64,000 bases of DNA from Zygnema cylindricum (Eukaryota; Streptophyta; Zygnematophyceae; Zygnematales; Zygnemataceae). Numbering within the stretch: the first letter of the stretch is position 1; every line of letters begins with the position of its first letter. The position numbers and the translations under genes are program-made. A model generated the notes under the pieces. That model saw only the letters and a program-made list of their open reading frames with translations, was not told where the DNA came from and ran no database searches. The stretch spans positions 89,756 through 153,755 of the forward strand of contig JBBHKE010002559.1 of the NCBI GenBank assembly GCA_037447655.1, in the 5' to 3' direction. Shown one piece after another: positions 51,577-63,900 of this stretch.

Positions 51577-53066
51577 GGGTGAAGTTCCATCAGACGTTTC
51601 TGTAATCTTATGGCCAACTCTACAGACCAGGTTGATTGAGGGTGGACTTCTATCAACGAAAAAGTGGGGTTTTTTACTGACGGCCGTAACGTTTCGTACA
51701 GGTTCGTACAAAAAATTTTCTTTTCAAGGAAAACATCATTACAAAAAAATGTCCAAGGTTGTAGGCGTAAATTCGGACAGTCGAATGCTATTACACTTTT
51801 TATCCGAGACGCCACGCCATTAACCTTACAGTTTGTTAAGACCGTGCACAGGGAGGACAGTTCTCGAAAACAAAACAAGTAAAAATTGGCCGCGTGGAAA
51901 AAGGTAAAAAAAATCCACGATGAGCGCGCGCATATTTGTATACACGTCGCAAGGGCCACGTGCCTTCCGCCAGGGTGGTTGCGAATCCGCCGAACTTATC
52001 CCGTCACGCTCCCACCATCAAAGTTTGCCGTCGCCTTTTTGTCGTTGCGTTTTGAAATTTTGGGTAGTACATTTGATGCCCTTTGTCGAGTCATTAATTA
52101 CGTCCGCTAGTGCAGATATTTCCTCCCGCTGGTACAGATATTTCCTCCGCTCGTACACATATTGCGTTTAAATATTGCATTTTAAGATTCTTTCAAGATT
52201 TTAAGAATCTAATATTAACCTACGTGTTACCAACCAGAATGAGCCACGCCAAAAAAAGTGGTTTACTAACGCAACCTAATGGAAGGCACGCCCTTAAGTA
52301 AATTTTTCCGTACAATTACTGAGACGCCTAATGGAATTCCACCCTGAGTCGATGTTCCATCACGAAGAGTTTGTAATCCACGTGTTCTAAATTGACTGGC
52401 ACCACGCAAGCTACGATCCGTTATTGAATATCTTTCAGATTTTTAGCACCGACAAACTTAACTTCAAATCTTCACTTGCGTACCATGCACCTGCGTATCT
52501 TCACTTGCTGACCTTGCACCTGCGTCCGAAGTAACCATACGACAAAACTTTCATACTTTTGGCATACGCCGATCTTTACGCCACCTCATTTTTTAGGGTT
52601 CATGTTTTTTAACATAACGAAAGTCTTTTGACAGAAAACAATGTGACGAACAAAAGGTACTGAGAATAGAGTGACGAAGGAGAGTTACGAAATTCCATTT
52701 TTGTTTTCGGTTGTATTTTTGAAAGCGCGTGTCATGTGTAAATTTCGTCAATTTTCGTTGGTTTTACATCATGACACGTAGCTTAATCGTCCAGCGTGTC
52801 ACGATTTATTTTTTCTGTGTTTGCAACCCACCTCCTAGAGGCATGTTCTCCTAGAGGCAGGTTGACAGTAACACAGAATAATGAAGCGAACGCCTCGCGG
52901 ATGAACATCCGTCGGTCATTATTACCTCCAAGACCTTCGGAGAGTATTGGCAAGATTCTCTGTAATGTTGTTTTTCGTATAAAAACAAAATAGGTGGTAC
53001 GGTTTGGTACGGATAATCGCGGATTTTTTTAAACTACCTCACTTTTCGGCTGATGGAACGTTACCC
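51577..53066. mobile_element. GGGTAAC-family element I-a, split by I-c
   Basis: Left end GGGTGAAGTTCCATCAG, right end (reverse complement) GGGTAACGTTCCATCAG. TAA flanks both sides (51574-51576 and 53067-53069). Without the inner element it is about 785 bp. Confidence 0.75.
51640..52344. mobile_element. GGGTGGA-ended family-I element I-c, 705 bp
   Basis: Left end GGGTGGACTTCTATCAACG followed by AAAAAGTGGGGTTTTTTACTG; right end (reverse complement) GGGTGGAATTCCATTAGGCG. Exact 3-bp duplication TGA (51637-51639 and 52345-52347). It is the best uninterrupted reference copy of the family in the window and carries no transposase. Confidence 0.85.
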
Positions 53067-53492
53067 TAAGGGTAACCTTCCATCAAGCAAAAAGTGGGGT
53101 TGTTTACTGAAGAATGTACCTTTCCGTACTAAGCCGTATTGTTTTTTTTTTTTTTTTTTACAAAATATGTTTACGAGAAATTCGTTAAGATTCTCCAGAC
53201 TTTTTGGCGAAAACTTCGACCATCCGATTTCGAATTTTCGAGGCAAACGGCCCTTCTATCCAGTACCTGGCGAGTCTCCTCCGATTGAGTCTCCTCCGAT
53301 TGTTCTCAGGAGGACACTTTGCGCTTACTTGACGCGTGTATCGGTCCACTTGTAAAAGTCAGAGTTGATCCACGAGGGACGTGAAGCTGTAAACTTACAT
53401 GTGGCAAATGGCGTGTACCTTTTGACATCAAAGCCACCCTGTTCGACGACAAAATCTTGGTTGTAGGACATACTGTCACGCCTCCTTCATAA

Positions 53493-54979
53493 GGGTATGT
53501 CCCCATGTATTAAAGTATCGACTTTAATTTGTCGTTTTCACCCAAAAAAGCAGTTTCGTACGAGAAAAACTTTAGCCGTACAAAAAAATAAATTCTTTTA
53601 AAGTACAACAAACTTCAAGTCGATACTTTGAATGTACTTTATGATTGTCGTCATGTGAAAGCATTTTGGCGTTTTCCTTTTTTCGACCCCCCGGCAAGAG
53701 AATCCAGCCTGTCAAAAAAATTCATCAAAAATCACCTAGCGACCTGATTTCAGGGAAAGTACCAACCCAAACGACGAATTAAAAATGATCCACGCACGCG
53801 CCACACGAGTGGGAAAATTTTGGGACGAGGGAGAGTTACTCGCTATTTTTCTCCCTGCCCGTCACGTGCATGTACAGAAAAGACGAACGTGCATGTACAA
53901 AAAAGACGAGCATGTACGGATAAAATTTGCAGGGGTCTCGGTCTCTCGGACCTCCACTTTCATTCATGGGTCCTTTGCAGAATTTTGTGCCGTCGTCGCC
54001 TCTCCTTTCTCCCTCTCACACTCACTTTTATCTCACACTTTTTAGAATGAGGCACGACAAAACTGGTATGAAATGAAAGATATTTGAAAAATAATTATTT
54101 TGACTACCTTTATGTATATTTTTATGGCAAGTAGAGCGAAAAAAATAGAGAAAACGAAATCGGGTATCAATGGCCGAAAGTTCTTGAATCTGTGACGTCA
54201 CAAGTGAGCGTGACGTCACAATGTTACAAAACCCTAAACATCTGCCATGTCACAAAATTACAAAAATGTAGACGTCTACAACTATCGCTGTTTTTGTTGG
54301 CGTCACCAATTTCGTAGTCGTCGTCAACCGTCACAAAGTTGTACCTACGTCTACAACCGTCACATGTCAAAGTTCCGATTTCATTTTTTCACATAGGGAC
54401 GCTTTTCAAAGTACACGGCGCATCGTAATTAGAGTAATGAAAAAATTAGAGTAAAAAAAGAGAAAAAAATAATTAGAGTAATTTACTCTAATTTATGTGA
54501 AGAACTGTTTCAGAAAGGAATTTACTCTAATTTATGCGGTGTACTCTAATTGGCAAGCTAATATCATCTACTGTAAATAAGGTATTCATACAGAATTTGA
54601 CAAAACGTACAGTTTATCGTCACTATGACGTTTGCATTACGCGGTTTGTTAAAACGCAGTTACATGATAATGGCCTGTATTAAATCATTATTTGTACTTT
54701 TTTACTTACAAAAGTACAATTTTGCACGGTCGGACGTCGTCCGTACTCCACACTATTTAAAGCGAACATATATTAGAATTAAAAACGCTAATTAAACCTT
54801 ACCTTAAAAAGCATAATGAAAAAATTAGAATCACTTACTCTATTTGATGTGATCGAGTCGAAAATTCGAGCGACCGAATTAGAGTAATTTACTCTAATTA
54901 CGATTCGCGGTGTAGCACGGAACACTTCACTATAGTCCAAAGTACTTTTTCAAAGTATCGCTTACATGGGGACGTACCC
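53493..54979. mobile_element. TIR element II-b (GGGTAYGTCCCCATGTA), inside I-b
   Basis: Left end GGGTATGTCCCCATGTA and right end (reverse complement) GGGTACGTCCCCATGTA, one mismatch in 17. TAA on both sides (53490-53492 and 54980-54982). 1,487 bp including an inner III-b element. No transposase was recognised. Confidence 0.87.
54414..54912. mobile_element. Inner TA-flanked MITE III-b, inside II-b
   Basis: Left end CACGGCGCATCGTAATTAGA, right end (reverse complement) CACCGCGAATCGTAATTAGA, flanked by TA on both sides. 499 bp. Its ends and the interior AATTAGAGTAA motif relate it to III-a. The word TTACTCTAATT and its complement recur many times, giving dense small palindromes. Confidence 0.78.
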
Positions 54980-55849
54980 TAAATGTGCACAACCAAGTAC
55001 AGTACAGCGATAATACATGAACGTACAAATGGTACATTCATGGACATTTGTAATTTTGTACCAACTTTCATTTTGCAACGGTTTTAGTGGCCGTCGGTAC
55101 GACGACATATACAAGAACGTTCAGATTGTACATTAACGTGACGCTACTAGATATTTTAATCGGCGTCCACCCGTACAGATACGCAGTTGCGATTTTGTTC
55201 TTTTCAAAACTTTCCTTATTCCCGGGTGACGCAACAAGATCCTACGTGTTACCAATCGCAATCTAACACGTAAGCAATTTTTGCTTCACTAACACGACCT
55301 GATGGAAAGGTGTTACAAATATTACTGCCAATAAACGTGACCGTACGATAACTGGGAACGCCTGATGGAAGGTTACCCTAATTCGGTGCCCCCCTTTTTT
55401 TTTTCCAAAATACAATCAATAATTCTATTTTTTCCTTTACGCCTTTTAGGGTTCTTTTTTTAATTAGTGTTAATAACGGAAGTATACTGCGATGTTTATA
55501 GTGTAGTGTACGGAAAGGGTTTGTCCGTACTAAAATGTACTTTTTGAAATAATATGTACAAAAAGTCATTTAATGTAATTGCGCACGCATGTGGATGTGC
55601 ACTGGGAAAGAGAAGCAAACTCGAATATTCAGATTCTGGCGTACGAATTGTCAGATTCTGTACGGAGACATATATTGAAGTAGACATCAATACGGCGGGT
55701 ATTTATTATTCGAAAAAACCCAAATTAGAGTTAGTGATTAATTAGTATATATGCTTTTTTTGTTTTTTTTTTTTTTCCTAATTAGCGTTAATAACACTAA
55801 TTTATTTTTTACGCTATTTATTCCTTTACTCTAATAGCGATTGGCGGTG

Positions 55850-55870
55850 TAGAGTATAGTTCTTTCGGCC
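55850..55870 (+). promoter_or_regulatory. 21-bp gap between MITE end and FEX start codon
   Basis: The FEX ATG (context GGCCATGG, a good plant start context) follows the terminal repeat of III-a almost directly. Any TATA box and transcription start must therefore lie inside the transposon stack, unless a non-coding 5' exon lies elsewhere. Confidence 0.45.
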
Positions 55871-58800
55871 ATGGATAACGATTCTGGAGAAAAACAAAGT
55901 GATTCTTTGTCCTTAGAAGAAGATTTGGAGGATGTGGAACCGAAACCGGTTGTTAAAAAGACTGTAAGTTTTGTTTTTATAAACGGAACAGAAAAGCAAG
56001 AGGATGGATGCCAAAATTTTGCATTCTTTCCATGTGCAAAAGATTCCGCCTATTCATCTCAAAAGGATATTATCTTTTCGAACTTATCTGATTGTTAATA
56101 CTTTTTTATTCTTCTCTGTCAATTTTATATTCTTTATGCAGTTAATGCCCTTATGGAACTTAAATCCTGAAAAAAAAGGAAAGTCTCAATAGCAATTTCT
56201 GATCTGATGTTTGAGGATTGATCCTTATGTTTCACCGCAGCCGTTTATCCTGTTTCTTCCCTATTCCCTACCACCCCCCTCCGCCTCCTCCCCTCCTCTC
56301 CCCCTCCCCCCCTCCCCCTCTCCCTCCCCCTCTCCCCCCCCCTCTCCCCTCCCTCTCCCTCTCAGTTTGCATAATCGGTTTTAAGGAAAACATCAATTTA
56401 TTGCTTTGCTCGAGTGTAGATGAAGAATTGGCTTTTATCATCTCTGCATTATTATTTGCCGTCGTTTTGACTTCCTTTTCCTCCTGCGAGTGTGATGTGT
56501 GATATGGATGTTGTGGTTTTAAACCAAAGTAGGGATGCTGGAATGCAGGCAGAGAAGAAACCCCTTACCTTGGGGCTGTGGCTGGATTTTGTCTCTATCC
56601 TTAGCCACCTCGCATTTTTCGGCATCTTTGGGGTATGAATATATATATATATATATCTCAAACTTTTCAGTGATCCACAATTGATCCCTTTTGCCATTCA
56701 TATTCTGATTTCTTGCTTCGTTTGGATGTTCTTTCAGCTTTTTTTTATGGATCATCGTACCGTGTTCAGGTTATGTCCTGCTTGTATAAAGGAAGCTGGT
56801 TTTTCTCTATTGAAAGGTGCATGGCAGCTCTTAATGATGCTTTGATTTGTAAGTGCGTTTTTCAAAGCTTTTAGATTATTGGTTTGGTCGGCATTCTTTC
56901 TTTACTGACGTTTTGAAATTTGACACAAATGTTATGGACAATGTGAGCGATTTCTGCCTGGTCCTGTAGTTGTTGAATGGCTCTATTAACTGAATAGTTT
57001 TCTGTTCACAAAATTTTATGATTTAGGTCGTCGGTGGGATTTTAGCAGTGTGACACTCAACTGTTTGAACGGACTCTATGTCACTGATTTTGTGATAATC
57101 TGCGATATATTCGTTTAGCGACAGTTCTTGTTCCCATTGAAGTACACAAAACTTTATGCAACCTATGCAGTTTCTTTCTCAGGTTGGGAACGCAGATAAT
57201 TTTTCAGCGGCATCATTATTGCATTAAAAGAATCACATTTACAGTTATGTGTGTCCTCGTTGAAAGACTGTACATCATTTTTGGGTATCTCGATGTTTAT
57301 TATACCGACGTTAAAAACGAAATTGTGATTAATGTAAATGGAATCGCGATGTTGTCGATATGAGTAAAATGTTTAAAACGTGATTTTTGCTCCTGTACTG
57401 TCGCGCAGGATTGTGCTCTAACTTTTAGTCCAGATAACACATGTGATATCCTACTCGATGTACGGTCTGGGCACACATGTATGTGTACAATAAATTAACG
57501 TTTATTACAGGTGAGGCACATCGGGGTGTACGTTACTGTACGTAAGTCCTTTGATATACGGGTATAAGAAACATATATCATCTTTGTACGGTCAGTTAAT
57601 GCCTAGAATCAGGATTTTGGCAAATTAGATGATATCGAGATCCGGCCGATATCGACAAATATTTATATGCACGATCGATGGAATTTGTGTTCACACGAGA
57701 AGCATCAAATTCCCAGTTACTAAGGTGTCTCTCAGTTGAAATCCGGAAGACTTTTCTTCAAATTTCCAGTTACAGATGTTTCTCAGTGGAAATTCCGAGG
57801 TTTTCAATTGTACGGATGCTTCTTTTACTTTTTTGTATATCATCTTTGAAAACTTTTCCCCTTTTAATGAACTATGCTGACGTTGCTTTACATTTCCTTT
57901 TTGTGAAAAGTTTTGAAATTTGACGCCTTTCAGCTGTTTTGTTTTGTGAAGCTGGCTTCAAGACATAGGAAATTACTGGCACACCATTAATTGTGTGTAT
58001 AATTCTGTCCTGGGATGTTATTAAACAACCGAGTATTTGATACTTCAGAATTCACGGTGAATTCAGTGTGAATTCATTCATTTTTTACTTATTTTTTTGT
58101 TGTTTTGTTTCTGCAGGTATTGATACGATATACGCTAGAAATATCGTTTGGGCCAGAGAACGGCCATGTTGTTGACGATGACCAGGCATTGTTTATCGAT
58201 ATTCCCGCAAATATGGTTAGTAAAACTTGATTAAAAGCTTGGAAAGCATGGGGCTTTTGTTTTACAACTTTTGAAAATTGGGGGGAGTCTGGGTAATTTT
58301 GCATATTTTGTTTGTTGACTATCATGGATTTCGTTTTTTTTGTGTGTTTTCTTCTATACAAACACCTCCATTTTAAGTTGCTCAATTATTTATGTTGAGG
58401 GAATCTCTTGCAACAGCTGAATGTCTTACCGAAGTGAACCGTGTTGATGGTTCTTGGAATGCATGAGACGGTTCTATAGAGGATGACTTGTAGATTTACT
58501 TGTATTTGATGGCCTCTGGTCCTGTTTTGCAATTGAAGAAATCCCTTGGGCTGATTTCTTTTTTGCCAGATAATTTCTTCCTTTAAGGGTCTGTACACAA
58601 GAATGACCATACCAATTTTTTACTGCCTGTGGTGGTGTTTTTTTCATCTCCACTCTTGGGAATTTGGCAGGTGGGTTCTTTTCTTATGGGCTGGTTTGGC
58701 GTAACGGCAAAAAAATCAATTGCAACATTTTCAGAGCAGCTGGCAGTGGGACTCTCTACGGGTTTGTGTGGGAGCATCACAACATTTGCTTCATGGAATC

Positions 58801-60436
58801 AGCGGATGTTAGCGATCCTGTCCAAGCGTTTATGGTTACGAGCTTTAACAGGTTATCTGGTTGGTGAGCTGTTGGCTAAGGCTTCTTGTTTTCAACGCAC
58901 TAAGCACCTCAACGATTTATATTGTACTTTTGCCATTATCGCTATAATTTCCTCTTTGTTGTTTTCTGTATCCATAGTTGTTTGAACACATTTGTCGCTG
59001 TCTGTATTTAAGAGTTCAGTGGGCTTGTGAATATTATGGTTTTTCAAAGAAAGTCACTTATATCTTGCCTTTTATTTCACATTTTTGCTTATGACTTATT
59101 TTTTATCAATCAGGATTGTTCCGTTAAGAGTTTATCCATATACTGGACTCGTCTATTCAACTAGGCTTGCCAAGCTTGAGATGAAATTAGGGTAGCTAAT
59201 AATGTTTTCATATAAAACAATCTCTTTCTCTTCCTTTTTTTGGGCAGGAGCGGAGCTAGCTTATATGTCGCTTCTCATTGGCATAGATTTCAGCTCAGCT
59301 TGTTTTGCTTGGTTTGAAAGAATACAAAGCAAAAGAGAAGCTTGTGGAAAACCAAAACTAACTACTCCAACTCCCGACCATCTCGATCGGCGTTGGTCAA
59401 GTTTACTCTTTTTTTTTACCGCAACGATTCTACTCTTTATAGGAGGAGCTGTGGGAACCGCTGTGGATAAGTGTTTAACTCGGAGACGATTATGGCTGGC
59501 CTTAACTGTGGCTCCTATCGGAGTATGGACTCGTTGGTATTGGTCGAAATTCAATGGATTTGGATTTGGAAAAGATGGACAATATTTGAAGTGGATTCCT
59601 TGGGGGACTTTCTTTATTAATATTGCGGCAGCGACAATTGAAGCAGCTCTCTCGACAGTGATTCTCGCCGTAAGAAATTTTGGTTTTTTTTCATTGTTTG
59701 CTTTGGTCCTTCAAGTAAAGGTTTATTGAGAAATTTTCACGAGGGGAAAGAATGGGAAGGAGAGAGGTAAGGGCAGCAAGGTCAAGCATGTAGGACCATG
59801 TTCAGTTGTAGCCAGGATTATACTATCTAAAGTAAGGTAGTACATTCATAAGAAAAATTGAAGAATATATCTTTTTTTTCTTTTATCTAATTTGTACTCT
59901 TTTATTGTGTTTTAGAGCATGTTGTCAGAAGCCCAAGTTTTACACCGAGATCTTGTTGAATTGTATTGCTGCCAAAACGATACCATCAAATTTCGTCAAT
60001 TCTTAGGAAACTTCTTTTGAAGCCGTCAAAACTAGTCCCAGGCAGTTGGTCTCTTTCCATGAACTACAATTCTAGGCATGCACGTTGATCATTTTTCTTA
60101 TACAATTCATAAACTGCAATCACAATTTCAACATTTTTGTGTTGAAGGACCAACTCTTTTCTTGAAACCTTTTTTTCCAATACGCAGGTTCACAGCGATA
60201 AAAGCTCCCTCGTTAACGGTGCGATCCAGTTGGGCCTATTGGGTTGTATGAGTACTGTCTCTACTCTTGTCGCAGAAGTCAGACTGTTAAGAATTACAAG
60301 CTCATCTCCATGGCAAGCCTATGTGTATATCTTTGCGACTATTCTCATTTCCTTCATCTTCGGTATCTGTGCATATAGCATCCCAGTTTGGGTGTTTAGG
60401 TACGACTCGAACTACAATCGCATAGGAGCCTGTTAA
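55871..60436 (+). CDS. FEX: Two-domain CrcB-type fluoride exporter (FEX), 6 exons
   Basis: Predicted plasma-membrane fluoride channel/exporter of 379 residues that protects the cell from F-. Exons: 55871-55963, 56549-56632, 58117-58215, 58671-58863, 59248-59669, 60188-60436. All introns are GT-AG, all phases fit, and the frame is open throughout. Residues 1-35 form an acidic, serine-rich cytosolic tail. CrcB domain 1 shows VLIRYTLE, VGSFLMGWFG and the signature GLCGSITTFASWNQ. A hydrophilic loop with ERIQSKREACGK follows. CrcB domain 2 shows WIPWGTFFINIAAA and the matching GCMSTVSTLVAEV. The C-terminus ends in a short polar tail. About eight hydrophobic membrane segments are visible. Two fused CrcB halves are the eukaryotic FEX arrangement, whereas bacterial Fluc proteins carry one half per chain. 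The length fits plant homologues. Confidence 0.94.
56270..56363 (+). repeat. C/T-rich tract in FEX intron 1
   Basis: About 95 bp of almost pure pyrimidine (CCCCTCC-type), some 185 bp before the exon 2 acceptor. Confidence 0.9.
56638..56657 (+). repeat. (AT)n microsatellite directly after FEX exon 2 donor
   Basis: About ten AT units a few bases inside intron 2. Confidence 0.9.
57705..57800 (+). repeat. Imperfect two-copy repeat in FEX intron 2
   Basis: CAAATTCCCAGTTAC...CTCAGTTGAAATCCG (57705) recurs 54 bp later as CAAATTTCCAGTTAC...CTCAGTGGAAATTCCG. Confidence 0.6.
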
Positions 60437-61454
60437 GATAGGTAATTGACTTTGAGAAATAGTGTAACAGTGTGGGATTGATACACCGATGAATCAATAA
60501 TGAAGCCTTTTACTGCCGGATGGTTTTGCCTTACCTGAAGGTCCACTGTATAGCAACTTTTTGAGGCCTTGGACATAGTTATCCGTCTCTTTTTAATTTT
60601 AAAATTCCTCCCGGCTCCATGAGAATAAGAAATTTTCGTTTTAGCTGAAGCCAGGGTGAGAATTACTCACAGTTTGCGTCAAAATTGTACAATTCTTTGG
60701 CCCTTTATTATAGGTGTTTTAATGCATAGGTTATGATCTGCAAGAAAAGCTGCTTATTTTTTATCTTCTCAAAAGGCAGGAGGTTTTATTCCGGCGGGAA
60801 ATGGCAACAGCATCTCTCGTTGGCGTTGTCTCAAGGACGTGTTTGTCTTCAACCGTGTGGTCCATGATTGTTTGAGTTGTGAATTTTGTTAATAATGAAG
60901 TCATCTACTGATGAACCACGTCTTGCTCTTGCTTTTTGCGTGGCGTTAAGAGGACCCTGTTTAGGAAATCCTTCGTGTATTGCAAGGAAGGAAAAAACTA
61001 TTGAGGATGCTGCATATCCTGATTGTGGAGTGGATACAGTTCGCAAATAAGCAAAAGTCATGGAACAGAGGCTGAGTAGCTTCTGAAATTGTGTGCTGGT
61101 GATGGTATTAATTGAACTCTTCGTCGGTGAATTAAATAAAAAAATAGCGTCTGAAGCGATGCTATCCAGATACAGTTGTAGCTATGGTAAGCACAATATT
61201 CCGTAGTTTGCAAAATATTTGCTAAAAAGTGTGTGAATATCAATTGAAATACTGATACAAAAATTAATTTTTCATTCCCATCCACGAGGTCTCCCAAAAT
61301 TAGGAGCTGGTCTTTGTAATTGCTCGAATACATTTGTGGGTAGGAGAAGGAAATCGATAATGAAACCTGCATTCATGAGACGGTTGGTCTTTTAATGGCC
61401 TTTCCTTCAATACTGGGAATTTCAGTACTTAGCAAAAATTTGGAAGTCTGGGCC

Positions 61455-61612
61455 AAACGCCTCCAAACAATGGCCTAATTTTCGGGCAAATGTCTCCAAA
61501 AGCTTCAGGTACACGCCTCCAAAACAATGGCATAAGCTTCGCCTGCAAATGCCGCAAAAAGCTTCGAGCAAACGCCTCCAAAACAATCGCCTAAGCTTTG
61601 GGCAAACCTCTC
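61455..61612. repeat. Compound ~57-bp repeat, almost three units
   Basis: ACGCCTCCAAAACAATGGC-like blocks begin near 61457, 61513 and 61572, alternating with a TCTCCAAAAGCTTC or CCGCAAAAAGCTTCG half-unit. Confidence 0.75.
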
Positions 61613-63759
61613 TACTCGGCCATGTTCCTGTATTTTGTCGAAATACCACCTAAGGCAAGTTTGGAACATTTTTGACCAAATATCTTTTTTTTTTTTTTCG
61701 ACAGTCGTCAGAAATGGATTTTGACAATTTTCTCAGCTAAATGGGACAATTTTGGGACTTTTCTATTTGATGGTCCACAATAGAATTCCTGCCGAATCGG
61801 CCAAAACAATTCCTCAACATATTTTTGGAAAAAGTCCTTCCGAGTGTACTTTTTTTGAGCACAAGTACAGTTAAGGACGAGTGTTCCCAAAGCTCGTAGT
61901 TGCTAGTCGAGTACTTCTAGGATGTACGTCTCTCCGTTTTTGTAAGCACAGCATTGCCCAGAAGCTTCCGCATTATCTTCAGTAAGCCTCGTAATTTGTC
62001 AAAGCACCAATGCTCCCTCTGTTTCAAATGCAAGGAATTCGTCTAAATCCATTCTAAAGTTTTCGTCTTCATTCAATCCATCTCTTTTTTGTCTCTTTTT
62101 TATATTTTCTTGTGCCACTTCCGTTCATCCCTCAACTGGCTCAACTGAGGCTGCAAATGTACGCGGTAAGCCTATATTCGGGAGTGACATTATCTTACAA
62201 GCTGGCTTTGGTAGGTTTCTTATGCTTCCGGGTTTTGAATCTATAAAAGCTTAATAGCCACTTAGTTTGTCTTTTCTGCCTGTAATTTGGCTTCCGCAAT
62301 GCGCTCAGTTTCCTCTGAAGTCCAATCTCGGGTGACGCTTTCGTTTTCGTTTCGTTGAATTTTCCACTCGTGTACCCAGTTCGCCCTCCTGTTTTTTCTA
62401 AGTTAGAAGTTTGTCACCTGTTTAAATCGCAGGTGACAAAAGACGGGAATTGCTTCCAGGCCGAAGGGACAGTCGTCGCAATCTCGCAAGGCAATTAAAT
62501 GATTAAACAATAAAAAACGAATGTGACACGAGAAGGAAAAAAAAATGCTATTTAATGTACATTTGTGTTAGTTTCATTTTGGTTCCTTTTATATAAACGA
62601 TTCAGCGAGACGTGTTATATTCCGTAAAAGTTTAACCACATGTCTTTTATATCTTAAAAGAGCCAATACTTGATATATTTTGTTATTTATCGCCCTGCTT
62701 GTAGTCTTTCAGTTTTGACCGTGCCACCCCTTTTGTACCCCCAGACTCAGATGGTTTACCATCGTGCTTTTTAATTTATCCTGTGTTATATTACTTAATA
62801 CATTATGAAAAGTATTACTTAACCCCATCTGAGTTACAACGCCGAAGTAAAAACCACAATAATTGCGGTAAAATAATGTTATTCCAAAAATCGGGAGGCA
62901 AGAGTACGAATTATTGATTGTTAGACCACAATTGAAAAAAAAAAAAAAACTGTCACGAGGTAAAGCCAGAAATATTGACACCGGTATTGTTGTAGAATGC
63001 ATTTATTTAAATTGAAAAATTGAAGAAGTTTTTGACTTCAGTTATTCTTAAATTCATCGCCTCGTCAGCATCATTGGCATAACATTTTTTTTTATTAAGA
63101 AAGCCAAAACATTTTTAATTGAAAAACAAGCAAAAACTTCAAAAAAACCAAAATATATTTTGATTATGACATCCAATGTCACACAAATGTTGTACACATC
63201 CATTCAAAACAAGTACACCTTTAATTTTTATCTTTAATTTTTGCGAAGTATTTGCTCCCGACATCAAAGTTGTATAACGGAAAAAAGTTTCAAAAAGAGA
63301 AATAGTCACTAACCACCGACAACCGAAAAAAAAAAAAAAAAAAAACCTTCCCATCAAAGGTCAAAATATTTGGTTTCAAGTTTAAAAATCGACCGCACTC
63401 TCCATTCCCAAAAAACTTAAAAAAATTAAAAAATTAAACTAAGTTAACTCGAAAAAAAAAATCAATAAAGAAAAACAAAAAAAAACGGGGCGAAAGAAAG
63501 ATGGTAACAGAAAGAGAGAGAGACATGGGCAGATACACAAAACGAAAGAACAAAAGATGAACAAATGACAAACGAATGTACGGACCAATAATAGAGAATT
63601 AAAATAGTCAATGGGTACAATCGGCAATAAATGGTTGAAAAGCCCTCACAAAATCGGAGACTCCCATACCTAGTTTCAGGTCTACCTCCCCCCCTCCCAT
63701 CCAAAAGAACTCCGGTCGCAATCGGAGGATGGCGTCCGAAAGGATCACCTAACAACCAC

Positions 63760-63780
63760 AAATAAATAAATAAATAAATA
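63760..63780. repeat. (AATA)n microsatellite
   Basis: Five or more AAAT units followed by TATCAATATATCAATA. Confidence 0.85.
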
Positions 63781-63900
63781 TATCAATATATCAATAAAAA
63801 TCGAAGAATAAAGATGAGAAAAACGAAGATGGGATAAATGAAGATATGATAAATAAAGAGACAATAAATAAACATGAAAAGGACGGGGAAGGGAGGAGGC

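Larger units (their letters stand above)
53070..55378. mobile_element. GGGTAAC-family element I-b, split by II-b
   Basis: Left end GGGTAACCTTCCATCAAGC, right end (reverse complement) GGGTAACCTTCCATCAGGC: a near-perfect TIR. TAA flanks at 53067-53069 and 55379-55381. It starts exactly at the TAA that ends element I-a, so the two abut and share one duplication copy. Confidence 0.87.
51543..55849. mobile_element. Outer TA-flanked MITE III-a (Tc1/mariner, Stowaway-like) carrying all inner elements
   Basis: Left end CACCGCCAATCGCTGTTAGA, right end (reverse complement) CACCGCCAATCGCTATTAGA: a 20-bp TIR with one mismatch, followed on both sides by GTA. TA dinucleotides flank it (51541-51542 and 55850-55851), the Tc1/mariner signature. 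Almost all of its 4.3 kb consists of later insertions. Its right end is about 20 bp from the FEX start codon. Confidence 0.78.

Noticed and set aside
51428-51823. 131-codon + strand frame
   Set aside because: Crosses the ends of three nested elements (III-a, I-a, I-c), so it is an accidental frame.
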